Below are positions 1 to 21,057 of a stretch of 64,000 nt of DNA, in pieces. The stretch is from Hemicordylus capensis. Lineage: Eukaryota; Chordata; Lepidosauria; Squamata; Cordylidae. The notes under the pieces were generated by a model, which was not told the DNA's origin, ran no database searches, and saw nothing but the letters and a program-made list of their open reading frames with translations. Numbering within the stretch: position 1 is the first letter of the stretch; each line of letters begins with the position of its first letter. Where the stretch lies: assembly GCF_027244095.1 (NCBI RefSeq), contig NC_069657.1, positions 148,424,857-148,488,856 on the forward strand. The letters are read 5' to 3'. The position numbers were made by a program, and so were the translations under genes.

Positions 1-140
1 CAGAGTTCCAACCCCTGCCCATTTAATTGCAGTTTCATGTTATGTGTGAATGTAGCCACTGTGTGAAGAAGATGATCTAGTTTTTCTAGAGCTCTTGATT
101 AACGACATCTTGATATTTTATATTATTGTTGCTGGCTTTC

Positions 141-204
141 TTTTGCTTTATATAGCTATACATTTGCTTTATATAGCTATATATTTGCTTTATATAGCTA
201 TAGT
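141..204. repeat. Three-unit tandem repeat
   Basis: A unit of about 22 bp containing TTTGCTTTATATAGCTATA occurs three times in a row with almost no change. No gene overlaps it. It is a simple minisatellite seed in the intergenic DNA upstream of TUBA4A. Confidence 0.8.
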
Positions 205-302
205 GATTTATTTTAGATGATCAGTAATAAGCCACCTCAAGCACATTTTGTAGAAAATCCAGGGTAAGAATGTTTTAAATAAGTAACAAATGAATTCAGC
301 TA

Positions 303-750
303 CTACATCACTCTGATGACAGTCATGCTGCAAAGCAAATACTCTCTTTGACACTGTGTAACAAAGAGGGGAAGCAGACAGAGCTTAATCTGAGCCCATG
401 GCAGCACCAGAAAATATATTGCGGGGGTGCACAGAAGGGGCAAAGTGCATTTCAAAAAGGGGTCAAACGTCCTGTATGTGAAATGAAAGAATAGGTTTGT
501 AGACTGTGCATCATTGTATAGGCGCTGAATGCAGTAGAACTTACTTCTCAGTAAACCTACACAGAGATTGAACTGCATGAAGACAAGGGAGTCCTTACCT
601 AGTCAAAGAATGCAGAGAGCATGCTCTTTTCCCCTTCTCCGGGTCTCCTTCCCAATCCTTCCAATGAAATATTCTTGAAAGACCAGTGGTAAGCTTGCAT
701 GGAGCAATACAGACAGAATTGCAAGGAAGTTGGGGCCTGGGTGGGTTTAG
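303..750. other. Intergenic stretch with no recognised feature
   Basis: Only short chance ORFs are present. I see no splice-flanked conserved coding sequence and no repeat I recognise. Confidence 0.5.
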
Positions 751-759
751 AATAGGAGG

Positions 760-872
760 AACGGCCAATCTAAGGTTCTCCAGCTGGCGTTGGACTACAA
801 CTCTCATCATCCTCAGCTGCAATGATGGGAGTTGTAGTCCAACAACAGCTGGAGAACCTCAGGTTGGCCACC
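760..872. mobile_element. Palindromic MITE-like element
   Basis: The left arm has AGGTTCTCCAGCTG followed by TTGGACTACAACTC. The right arm carries their reverse complements, GAGTTGTAGTCCAA and CAGCTGGAGAACCT, so almost the whole unit folds on itself. A related palindrome with the ACTACAACTCCCAT core lies at about 52735-52865. I infer a non-autonomous DNA transposon. The superfamily is not certain. Confidence 0.6.
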
Positions 873-1285
873 ACAGTATAGAACACTGAATGGGGGAGGG
901 CATTAAGTGCTGGCTTTCACCTGGTGCAATGGCAACATCTACAAAGCAGAGCCATGAGAAAAGTGCAGATTCCAATAAATGCAGCTCCCCACCCCACCCC
1001 ACCTCAAAAATTATGTTCAAATGGAGTATGTCATTATTCCATATTTCTCTGAACATTGACTAGGCAGAAGTTTCAATGTCTGAAAAGCAGACTTTCCTTA
1101 AAGTAGGGGAAAGCAGAAAAACAGGTGCCAAGCCCAAGCCAGGTAGAGCACAGCCCACATATGGAATGTAGCTCCTGAGTGGCTAAAAGCATGCAGGCTG
1201 TAGCTCAGGGCTGCTTTAACTCTGTATTGACCTTACGGAATGATGGGCAACATTTCTGAACTCTTTCCCACCCTGCTCTCTAGCA

Positions 1286-1588
1286 CAGGAACATAGGAAG
1301 CTCAGCTGCCATATACTGAGTCAGACCATTGGTCTATCTAGCTCAATATTGTCTTCACAGACTGGCAGCGGCTTCTCCAAGGTTGCAGGTGGGAACCTCT
1401 CTCAGCCCTATCTCGGAGAAGCCAGGGAGGGAACTTGGAGCCTTCTGCTCTTCCCAAAGCGGCTCCATCCCCTGAGGGGGAATATCTTACAGTGCTCACA
1501 TTTCTAGTCCATTCATATGCAACCAGGGCTGACCCTGCTTAGCTAAGGGGACAAGTCATGCTTGCTACCACAAGACCAGATCTCCTCT
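1286..1588 (-). repeat. 5S-rRNA-derived SINE, copy 1
   Basis: Read on the minus strand, the head contains CTTAGCTAAGCAGGGTC and a GAATGGACTAG-like segment. These match the internal-promoter part of 5S rRNA (AAGCTAAGCAGGGTC ... GGATGGGAGAC). The tail contains GAGCTAGATAGACCAATGG and CTGACTCAGTATATGGCAGC, a LINE-type (CR1/L2-like) 3' tail. Three further copies occur at 4502-4812, 5228-5542 and 57040-57601. Confidence 0.75.
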
Positions 1589-1865
1589 AGTATGTGCATA
1601 GATAGTGCTCTCTCTAGCATGTATGTTTTGATTTCTAAAAGGATATGCAATATGGTCTAGGCATATTTTTTCAGGAGTAAGCCTCATTGATTTAATTGGG
1701 ATTTTTTCCCAGGTAAGTATGAATGTGATTGCAGAATTAATAGATTCATCTATCTTCTTTGCCCCTCCAGGTTTCATTGGCCATGGCATCCCTGAAAATC
1801 TGCCTGGTGGACTGGAGGACTGGTATGTATATGATGGCCCAGATGTCCACACAATAAAGGCTAGG

Positions 1866-2066
1866 GAAGGGCCATAGCTCAGTGGTAGAGCACACACTTT
1901 GCAGGTAGAAGATCCCAGGTTCATTCCCAGGGATCTCCAGGCAGGTGTGGGAAAGACCCCATCGGAAACCCTGGAGAGTCTCTGCCAGTCAGTGAGTGTA
2001 GACAGTAAACTGAGCTAGATGCACTCAGTGGACTGACTCAGTAGAAGGCAGCTTTCTGTGTTCAAA
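1866..2066 (+). repeat. tRNA-derived SINE with CR1/L2-like tail
   Basis: The head has a pol III A box (TAGCTCAGTGGTAGAGC) and a B box (GGTTCATTCCC) at tRNA spacing. The body then runs into TGAGCTAGATGCACTCAGTGG and CTGACTCAGTAGAAGGCAGC, the same tail type as the 5S-derived SINEs. The CCA-less tRNA head is fused to a long non-tRNA body, so this is a SINE and not a tRNA gene. Confidence 0.75.
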
Positions 2067-2348
2067 GCTGCTATCTATGGACTTGTGTGTTCTGGCTAGT
2101 AAGTGTCTGGATGGCTGAACCATGAGGATGATGCCATCCTTGCTATCAGGAGGAAGAATTACAAAAGCTTCCCTGACTGGCCCCTTCAGCGAGTTTTGCC
2201 TTCTGCATTCCTAATTCCAGAGAGAGAAAGAGAGAGAGGAGGTCTGTCCTCAACTCATTAGCTGCTACATCTCCCTCCTGTCTCAGTTGCCAATGTTTTC
2301 TCCACTTGTGTTGTGTTTAACAGAAGTGGGAATAACCACACAGACATT

Positions 2349-2467
2349 GCCAGCATCATGTAATGGCTAGGGTGTCAGGTTAGGACTTCGGAGACCCAGG
2401 TACAGGTCCCTACTCAGTCATGAAATTTACTGGGTTAACCTTGGGCCAGACATGCTAACCTACTTTA
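2349..2467 (+). repeat. tRNA-derived SINE fragment (second family)
   Basis: The segment ATGTAATGGCTAGGGTG, a GGAGACCCAGGTACAGGTCCC B-box-like region and TTGGGCCAGACATGCTAACC match, with divergence, the better-preserved SINE at 30938-31163. The copy is truncated at its 3' side. Confidence 0.6.
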
Positions 2468-2563
2468 TGGAGAACAAAAAGGGAGGGACCGTGTATGCTA
2501 CTCCAAGTTCTATGATGAATAAAAGAACTGCAAAATATTCAGATCAGAGCTGGTGCTCTAAGA

Positions 2564-3005
2564 CATTGACGCTCTTACCCCTGGACTTTGGGGCCAAAGT
2601 CCAGGGCCTTCACACCCCTGGGGGCCCCCCAAGTTCTCTTTAGTTTATCCTGGTGATGTGGTTGCCCCACACTGTGTCGAGTGGCCAAGTGTGATTGTGA
2701 CCTGTGCCGTGTGCTTTAGAGACAGAGGGGGAGTTGGGGAAAGAAATATGTGGGATGGGAATATGTTATGTTATGTGCTGAAATGCTTCTGCTAATGCAT
2801 ATCTGCATAAATATAACTTTTTTATATATTCTTACATTCTTGTGAGTTCTGTTGCTGTTTGTGCCCCCCAGAACCCATGTGTTAAAAATACTGTGTGGGT
2901 CGGCGGGGGGTGATGCTTAACTTGCAACAGGCAGGCATCCAGTAAGGGTGAGGGGCTCCAAAGGCCTTTAGGCCCAGGCTCCAAAATTACTTACATGCAC
3001 CTCTG
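2564..3005. mobile_element. Non-autonomous hAT element, family A copy 1
   Basis: The element is bounded by an 8-bp target duplication, CTCTAAGA (2556-2563) and CTCTAAGG (3006-3013). Its ends are imperfect inverted repeats: TTTGGGGCC on the left against GGCTCCAAAATTAC on the right. Its interior is homologous to the element at 46362-47525, including the shared GTGCTTTAGAGACAGAGG. It has no transposase ORF. The 8-bp duplication is the mark of the hAT superfamily. Confidence 0.8.
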
Positions 3006-3954
3006 CTCTAAGGTACCTTGAATTTGTAGCAGAAAGCTGCCTTCTTTGTCACCTGCTCCTGTGCCTTTAACAGCAGCTAGACACACAGCTATTACACAGG
3101 GGAAATACTTCTTGGCATGGAGATGCTTCTGCCACTTAAGCCACAATCCTATGCATGCTTACCTGGGAGGAAGCTCAATTTAACTTAGGGGGCTTACTTC
3201 TGAATAAACATGCTATAGGATTGCCCTACACGTTTCTAGATGTTAAACTGCTGCTAAAGGCACAGGACAATGATCAGTGAAAAAAGAAGGCAACCCTGGT
3301 ATTGGGGCATCCTGTTATTGGCTGCTTGGTGTGTCTGGTACAAAGTATTTAAGTGGCCCAAAAGGGTGCCAGGCAAGATTACCTCTGGGGGACCCCTCTC
3401 CTAATTGTGGCTGTAGATGTGGATTTATTTCATTCTCAGAGGGAGACCAGCAGCAGCAGCAACAGTGTTCTTGCTGGTATTTACCATCTGCCACGGTTTC
3501 TTACACACACATACACTCACTCACGAAACATGGGTGAGAAGTGGACACCAAGTATAATGCAGTTTTTGCTGCCAGCTGCCAAGACTGCAAAAAAACCCAT
3601 TCCACTGCCTTGAGGGTGGGTGGGCAGGGGATCTGCTGAGCTCGGCAGTTGCCAGTTGGGCCCAGTGCTCTCCAGGGGGGCAGAGCAGACATCAGTAGTG
3701 GGCTGGGCCACTTCAGGAAGTCAGTCCCTCAGCAGCTCTCCAAGGGTGCCTTGTCTGTGTGGCCTGTCATTCATTAACTTTCATTGGGCTTCCAGCATTC
3801 CGTACCTGTTTTCTCACTCTTGTTATGGGTTTTTATCTAAGCTAAGGTAATATGGAGAGGATGTGATGCTGTTTTGCAGCTGTTTTGTTTTTAGCTTTCC
3901 TATGTATGCAAGAAAGTGGGGTGGGAGGGATGAGCCGCTCTGAAGGGAAAGAGT

Positions 3955-4388
3955 TTGGGCCCGGGATACCTGAGGGACCGTCTGCTCCCAAGGGTTACTG
4001 CCCACTTGACGATGTCATCTGAGGGGGCTCTGCTCCGGGTGCCGACAATGAGGGAGGCTCAGTTGTCATGCACGCAGGACAGGGCCTTCTCTGTTGCAGC
4101 CCCCAGACTCTGGAATGCTCTCCCAATGGCTAGTTGCTCCTCAGTCTCCATCACAGCTTTTAGAAAGAGTGTACAATCTTGGCTTTTTGCCCAGGCATTT
4201 ATGGGATTCTCTGCTGCTGCTCTTTGTACTCTGTATTGCTTTTATGCTTTTGTTTTAAATTTTTAATCAGATTTGTTTAATATTTTTCACTTAATATTTA
4301 ATTGTCTTTCTTACCATCTTGCTTTTCAATTTTACTGTAAACCGCCTTGGGTTTGTTTTAATGAAAGGCGGTATATAAATTTAACAAT
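3955..4388 (+). mobile_element. L2-clade LINE 3' fragment
   Basis: One frame reads GYLRDRLLPR, RAFSVAAPRLWNALP and ITAFRKSVQSWLF, the C-terminal end typical of L2 ORF2. It is followed by a UTR that ends AAACCGCCTTGGG...GGCGGTATATAAAT and an AACAATAAATAGATAGATA tail. It is 5' truncated, which is usual for LINE insertions. Confidence 0.85.
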
Positions 4389-4410
4389 AAATAGATAGAT
4401 AGATAGATAT
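4389..4410. repeat. (TAGA)n microsatellite
   Basis: A run of TAGA units follows the L2 tail directly and probably grew from it. Confidence 0.85.
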
Positions 4411-4501
4411 TAGGAGGGGCAAAGAGAAAATACCTTCCCCGTGACAACTGTTATTCACGTCCCACCACAAAGCTCGTTTCCACTTTGGGGGCACTGGTGC
4501 T

Positions 4502-4812
4502 TAGGAACATAGGAGCATAGGAAACTGCCACATACTGAGTCAGACCATTGGTCTATCTAGCTCAGTATTATCTTCACAGACTGGCAGTGGCTTCTCCAAG
4601 GTTGCAGGCAGAAATCTCTCTCAGCCCTATCTTGGAGAAGCTGCCAGGGAGGGAACCTGAAACCTTCTGCTCTTCCCAGAGCGGCTCCATCCCCTGAGGG
4701 GAATATCTCGCAGTGCTCACACATCAAGTCTCCCATTCAGATGCAACCAGGGCAGACCCTGCTTAGCTATGGGGACTAGTTATGCTTGCTACCACAAGAC
4801 CAGCTCTCCTAT
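4502..4812 (-). repeat. 5S-rRNA-derived SINE, copy 2
   Basis: This has the same structure as the copy at 1286-1588. The minus strand has the head GGTCTTGTGGTAGCAAGC and TAGCTAAGCAGGGTCTGCCC, and ends in the CTGACTCAGTATGTGGCAG tail. The two copies are closely similar along their full length. Confidence 0.78.
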
Positions 4813-4891
4813 CCTATCCTAGGTGCTTGTAATATCTAAGCACCTGGATTTGGGAGCCCATGATTTCCGGTATTGTTTTTTCAGTTAAGAA

Positions 4892-4965
4892 AGAAGAAGA
4901 AGAAGAAGAAGAAGAAGAAGAAGAAGAAGAAGAAGAAGAAGAAGAAGAAGAAGAAGAAGAAGAAG
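4892..4965. repeat. (GAA)n microsatellite
   Basis: About 24 consecutive GAA/AAG units form a purine-only strand. Such tracts can adopt triplex structure and vary in length. Confidence 0.95.
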
Positions 4966-5227
4966 AGGAGCATGCAATTACCACTAACTTGACTTCAGGC
5001 CTCTCTTGTGAGAAGTGAAGTCATTTCCAAAGTCAGAGGTGGTTCCTTTAGCTGAACGAATTTCCCACAGAGACCGTGCCCCAAGAAAGCACTACCTGTC
5101 CTAGCAGGCACGGCTGGAAATACACAAGAGGCATGTGGCGCATGTGCCTAGGCCTGTCATCATCTCCACAGGCTGCGTTCCTGAGAAGAGGTGCTGGTGA
5201 AGGGAGTGGCTTCTGTTACCCTTGGGG

Positions 5228-5542
5228 ACTAGCCCTAGGAGAGCCAGTCTTGTGGTAGTAAGCATGATTTGTCTGCTTAGCTAAGCAGGGTCTGCCCTGG
5301 CTGCATATGAATGGGAGACTTGATGTGTGTGAGCACTGTAAGATATTCCCCTTAGGGGATGGAGCTGCTCTGGGAAGAGCATCTAGGTTCCAAGTTCCCT
5401 CCCTGGCATCTCCAAGATAGGGCCGAGAGAGATTTCTGCCTGCAACCATGGAGAAGCTGCTGCCAGTCTGTGAAGACAACACTGAGCTAGATAGACCAAT
5501 GGTCTGACTCAATATATGGCAGCTTCCAATGTTCCTGTGAAC
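5228..5542 (+). repeat. 5S-rRNA-derived SINE, copy 3
   Basis: This forward-strand copy reads GCTTAGCTAAGCAGGGTC, then TGAATGGGAGACTTGATG, then TGTAAGATATTCCCCTTAGG. These align in order with 5S rRNA AAGCTAAGCAGGGTC, GGATGGGAGAC and the GGGTGCTGTAGG end. The tail is the CTAGATAGACCAATGG / TGACTCAATATATGGCAGC LINE-type sequence. It is the clearest copy for seeing the 5S origin. Confidence 0.8.
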
Positions 5543-6845
5543 AAGGTCAGAATAGGCCTGCTCTGCCCCCATTCTTACTTTGTTTTGCTTCCCCGGGTCT
5601 TGGTCGTGGGGAGCTCCTGTTTCTTGATCAGAAAAGAATGTTCTACCAGATGTGGTTTCTGCCATCCTTTGCTGCACTGGAGCAGGGGTGGGGGGGAGCT
5701 ACACCTAGCCAGATTCTGATTTCACTGTCTGCTGTCCCAGCAGGTGTCATGACGGTGTTGCTGGCACTGACCCAGGCCTCCCTCTGTCCTACTGCAGAGG
5801 CTGCTGCCCTTCTGTACACCTCTAGGCGAGCATCAACTGAAGTGGACAGCCGAGTTCAATCATATACACTCAAAGAAACAGATCCTATTTAATTCAGTTA
5901 TTCCCAAAGTAGGAGTAAATAAGATTGTAGTTTTACATGGGGTGAGCACTGCAGCTGCCTGCAGGGAGACTGGGTGGAACTTGATGTTGCTGTGACCACG
6001 TCTCCCGGATGCTCTGTTCTAACTCCTCTGCATTTTCTTTTCTGCATGTCTTACCTTCGCCCACTTCCCCATGTCCCGCATGTAGGAGAAATGTAGCTGT
6101 ATATCTGGTGGCTAGTTGCCTGGAACACACCCCGAACTTGTGTGGACAGTAGTCAAGCTTTTCCAAGGGCGTTATTAGGGGGCTCAAGCAACATTAATTC
6201 CAGCTCACAAAGAGAGACCCAGATTGTGCAATCTGCCCTCTTCTGGGAATGGTTTTTTTCCCGCAGCGCCCTTTCACTGAGGTATAGATGAGAGGGCGAG
6301 GATAGGAACGAACTTATTGAAAAAGGAAATTGGAGAAGCCAAGCTAGGGTTCCTGGCTTTCTAATGAGCACGGGTTCTATGCCTTTACCAACTATAGGTC
6401 AGGCAGAAATCAACAAGTGAAGCATTTCCCAGCATGCAGCGTTGTTAAGAAAGACATGGCTCCCGGACTCGTAATGGTCGTGAAGAAGAGAGAGTTTTGG
6501 CAAGCGGTTCCTGCTAAGGTTGCGCCTCCCAAAACCCCCTCTTCTATAAAGCAATGAAAAACACAGAAGCCCTGTCATACCTTGCCATTCGTCTCTCTAC
6601 CTACCTAGCAGTGGCCTGTTCTGTGTGTATTCATTCCTACTGGCGTCCGGTCCCACTCCGTCGGGCAATGGACGAGCACTATGACCTGGGGGGAGGATTT
6701 ATGGTTTGACGCTAGACAAGGCATCTTGGAAATCATTTGCTTGCCTGCCTCTTTGAAAGTTCGGGTTCTGCTGTCAACAGTGACTAAGGACTCGGGTGGG
6801 GCTACCATTTCGGCACGTCCTCCTCGCCAGCGCCCCGCCTCCTCC

Positions 6846-6853
6846 ATATAAAG
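6846..6853 (+). promoter_or_regulatory. TUBA4A: TATA box of TUBA4A
   Basis: ATATAAAG sits in GC-rich sequence about 100 bp upstream of the initiator ATG. The spacing suits a start of transcription at about 6875-6880. Confidence 0.6.
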
Positions 6854-6952
6854 CCGGTGCGGCAGGGCGGCTTGCAGCAGGCGCAGTTGCTTCTCACCGA
6901 GACTTCGTCGCACCGACTCAGCGTGAGATCGCGGCCCTCGCTTTTCTACATC

Positions 6953-17393
<10,441 letters not shown>

Positions 17394-17445
17394 CTACAGT
17401 ACCAAGTTTGCTTGATGGACCTTCCTCTAATTGCAAAACCTTTAA

Positions 17446-17451
17446 AATAAA
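17446..17451 (+). terminator. TUBA4A: TUBA4A polyadenylation signal
   Basis: AATAAA lies 53 bases after the stop codon, giving a very short 3' UTR. A GT/T-rich stretch (TTTCTTTGTTTTAAG) follows. Confidence 0.85.
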
Positions 17452-17469
17452 ATTTCTTTGTTTTAAGCT

Positions 17470-18880
17470 GAATTCCTGTAGTATGCCTCTTCCTTGCTAG
17501 AGTTATGCCTGCTTCATTCTCATAAAGTAGCCCCACCTAATGACATTGCTGCTTGGCTCCTTCTCCCTGCCAGTCTCGAAAGAGACAGAAAGGAAGCGTT
17601 TTCCTAGCACGTCAGGCTGAGCAACTCTGAAACCATGTTGCACCACGGGGATACTTTAAACTACTGAGTTACTGGGCAAAGAAGGCATGAGCCTTGGTTG
17701 CAACAAGTGTCTTTTCCACTACGCTTAAATACAGAGCAGTATTAAATACACTGAACATCACAGATCCCATGTCAAGGAAACAAATAATGCAATCAAACTG
17801 ATACAAATTTGCACATAGTGTCTTCCCCTTTCCTCCATTTGCTTTGCTACAAAAGTAGGGTGAGGCTATAAAGCAAGAGTAAGACTTCAAGTGAACTTTG
17901 AAAAAGTGACTATATGTAACTCTGTACATGCACCTAATTCTGCAGATTCTCTGCTGAACATGTTCCTGGGTTGGGGTGAGGGAGGGAACCTACCAAACTC
18001 TTAAATATCTACTCAGTTCTGCATACAACAGAAATAGATTGTATTCACCACCAATGATGAGTGGCATTTTTAGCTGTGCAATAGCCTTGTTGGGTAGATT
18101 TAGATATGACATGCCTTGAAGAACCAAGTTCAGCGTTAAGGATTTAATTCTGAATCTATTACCTTGCTGCTGGGGGGTTATGTGAGTCTCCTGAACAGTT
18201 TCCCATCTAGGCAATGCTTAGTTCTAACAATGTCATAGCATCTCTGGCCTTGATGGATATAGACTTTCCCACATAAAAAGTGACTGAATTGGCCAAGTAC
18301 TCCACACAGTGTGTGCAATACATACAACAGTAGTGTTAGATGTGTTCTATATTCTCCAATGGAGAAGAATTTGAGTGTGACACAGTACAGTCAAGCCTTG
18401 GTGAAAAGACGTTCTTCTGCCCGGGGTCTCCCTACTCCCCTTGAATGTTGCACGTATGCCTCGTCCACCCCTCACTGTAAGGTTCAGTTGCTTTATTGGG
18501 GTAAGTAGCTTTGTACAAAAGGGCTTAAAAAGGGAAGTGCCCTTTTGAAGTAGATGAAGAGGTCTGCAAGTTAGCGCTGAGTTAGACAAGCTTAATGTAC
18601 TCTGGATGAAAAGCAGTGACTTCTTTCTGCTTCTCTCTAGACATAGTACTTATTCATTCTTCCTGGAGTTTCACAACTGTTTACGGGGTGGTGGGGAGGC
18701 ATAGGTTACACCCAACCCAGGAAAATATGTTGGCCTGAAGTCAGGTTTGGCAAATCCTCCAAATTGAGCCCCACCCTTAATCATGCCAGGCAGAGAGCTG
18801 ATAGTTTCTCACTATGCATCTCCCTCCTCCTGCTGCTGTGACAGATACTCTTGGCTCACAGTAAAAGCCCTATCCATTCA
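17470..18880. other. Intergenic DNA with no gene seen
   Basis: This lies between the TUBA4A poly(A) site and the TRIM copy. Only short ORFs without recognisable domains are present. I found no clear repeat family in it. Confidence 0.5.
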
Positions 18881-18885
18881 CAAGG

Positions 18886-19379
18886 CTTTTTTTTTTTTTT
18901 TTTTTTTTTTGATGCGTAATCTCTTCTCTTGCCTGTATTAGATTTTTCAGACAGATATACATCTGCAGCTTGTATGCTTGGGCAGCTTCCTCCACAGAAG
19001 CCACGTGGTGCGCCTGGTGTTCCCCAGACTGCCCACAAACTGAGCAGATGAGGACTCGATCCTGCAGACAGAAGAGCTGGCAGGGCTCCTGGTGCTCCTC
19101 ACAGACTCTCGCCTCTGTTGCTGGCGATGGATCACACAGCTGTCTAGTTGATTCTGTAATGTGGGTCATGGCCATGTCTTGTTTGAAATTGACTGAGCAG
19201 GTTTTGCTTCTGTACTGAGGGCAGTCCACATTAACCAAAGCTCCTGCCCAGTTTCGGACAAGGCAGAGGGAGCAGAAGTAGTGCCCACAGTCTAGACTGA
19301 CTGGGTTTACAAAATACCCTAAGCAAATACCACATGTTGCTTCCTCCTGGAGCTGCTTTATTGGATTGTGAGCAGCCAT
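18886..19379 (-). pseudogene. Processed TRIM-type RING/B-box copy with A-tail
   Basis: The frame starts at the ATG at 19379. It encodes a RING domain (TCGICLGYF, DCGHYFCSLC, DCPQYR) and then a B-box (VCEEHQEPCQLFCLQDRVLI, CGQSGEHQAHHV). It continues into the start of a coiled coil (EEAAQAYKLQ, LKNLIQAREEI) and then directly into a homopolymer of about 24 A on the minus strand (T-run 18886-18910). TRIM genes usually have an intron near EEAAQxYK, so the uninterrupted passage into coiled-coil sequence suggests a spliced-mRNA origin (inference). The last RING CxxC pair reads CPQY, so one zinc ligand is lost. There is no coiled-coil body and no PRY-SPRY domain. It is probably not a working E3 ligase. 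A LINE fragment lies directly upstream in the same orientation. Confidence 0.7.
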
Positions 19380-19472
19380 GGCTCAAAGACTAGTTATAAA
19401 TGCTGAATCTCTAGTTCCACTGCAGCATGGCACTGACAGGCCTTGGCTGGAGAGGTCACCCACTCCCAGTCT

Positions 19473-20960
19473 TTAAAAGTACAGGAAAGGGGATTGCTCT
19501 GAAGCTGACCCAAACTGACTTAATACAGGGGTAATTAACTCTTCTCTGAGATCCCTATAGAAACTACATTTCAACAATATATGCTCAGTAGATTCCACTT
19601 CTGCCAAACATGGACATAATCTCTGGTTATAGGGAACCTTATGAAATTGCCCTTCCATCACCACCGACTGCAACACATTCAGCCTAGCCGCTGTTAAGGC
19701 CCTACGATGCTCCACGTAAGTTATCTTTCGTAAGTATTGTGCCAAACATTGTCTATTTTTGGGTTCCCATCCGTACTCCATACCCCACTTTACTGATATC
19801 GCTCTGTCTGGCTATGTCACTTATACGCTGGTTTATAATATCTCTGGCCTTGGTAAACCCTAACTCCCTTACTGCCGGAAGTGAAAACCCCAACCAGCTT
19901 AATTTCCTGTCAATTGCACTTTTCCATCTGGTCTTATAATCATCCAGCAGAACCAGTGGGGCGAGGCCAGCTGGGGAAAAAAACCAATTTAAGCCAATAG
20001 CCAAAAATGGCTTTCCAGATTCTGGCTTCGACAGGAAGCCACCCCACTTCTAATCTAAGACGAGCATTGGGAGCCGAACGAGCTACCCTCAACATACCCC
20101 TAAGGAATTTAGATTGAATCGCTTCTACCTTCCGTATATCCGCATAAGGGCCCAACTGTGCCCCAACCAGCAACAGGGCAAGGGCCTTAGCCCTAAACAG
20201 TTCAAAAACCACCTGTACTGATTGTGCTCGTTTCTGAAGATGTAAAGAACAGAGTGTCGAAGCTACTTTTGGGGCGTTCTGCGTTATATAATCCCTATGG
20301 GCATTATTGGTCTTATTTGCCTGAAGGGCTGTACCAAGATATTTAAACTGCATAACCTGTTCTAATTTGTGGCCATTAAGAGTCCAGGAAAAGATTTTAG
20401 GTCTGTTTGAAAATACCATGATTTTAGTTTTATCATAGTTTAAAGTAAGGTCTTGTGTCTCACAGTATTCTACTAACGCCTCCAAAGCTCTTTTAAGGCC
20501 AATCTGAGTCCTCGAAACCAGAGCGGCATTATCCGCATATAAAAGAATATTTACATGTTTACCTGCGAGCTTCGGGGGATGGAACTCCAGCTTCCTCATA
20601 TAAGGGACTACGCTGTTAATATAATAGTTAAAGAGCGTGGGCGCCAAAATGCACCCTTGCCTTACTCCTCACCTCGTGGGGATCAAACTAGTTACTTGGC
20701 CCTTGTGATTTAATCTCACCTTAAGTGACTATCCTCATGTAACTTAAACAGGAGGTAAAGAAGTCTCCTATCTATAGAAGACAGGGCAAGCTTTTCCCAC
20801 AACTTATCTCTAGAGATAAGGTTGAATGCATACTTTAGATCTATAAAGGCAGTAAATAGGGCCTCTCACAAGGCATATTGATAAAGGGCACTTGCTTGTT
20901 TTATTTGATGGCCCCAAACAGTAATGTGTTGCAGGGGCAGGGTATAAATATTAATTGTGA
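19473..20960 (-). mobile_element. Non-LTR retrotransposon fragment, RT and C-terminal region (I/Vingi-like?)
   Basis: The 235-aa frame at 20647-19940 holds the reverse-transcriptase catalytic block ILLYADNAALVSR (YADD changed to YADN), then TLNYDKTKIMVFSNRP and FKYLGTALQ. A following frame (19781-19473) has the C-terminal PYNQRLCPCLAEVESTEHIL zinc-like motif. Upstream minus-strand sequence encodes TAFIDLKYAFNLISRDKLWE-type RT residues. The frame is interrupted and the 5' part is missing. The clade call is tentative: the C-terminal motif resembles the Vingi/I group as I know it. It joins the TRIM copy at its 3' side. Confidence 0.7.
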
Positions 20961-21057
20961 GACACCCACTTCATTCTATGAATAGATAGACCCTTATCCC
21001 TTAACACTCCCTTTCTAATATAATTCTCTTGCCTGTATTAACTTAATCAAAAGCAAC

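Noticed and set aside
1866-1940. A possible tRNA gene
   Set aside because: The A and B boxes are present, but the sequence continues into a SINE body with a LINE-type tail. The cloverleaf end and a terminator are lacking.
4892-4965. A CRISPR-like or regulatory array
   Set aside because: It is a plain GAA microsatellite with no spacers, and the window is a vertebrate genome.
5270-5350. A possible 5S rRNA gene
   Set aside because: Only the internal promoter and parts of the 3' half match. It sits in a repeated SINE unit with three other copies in the window.
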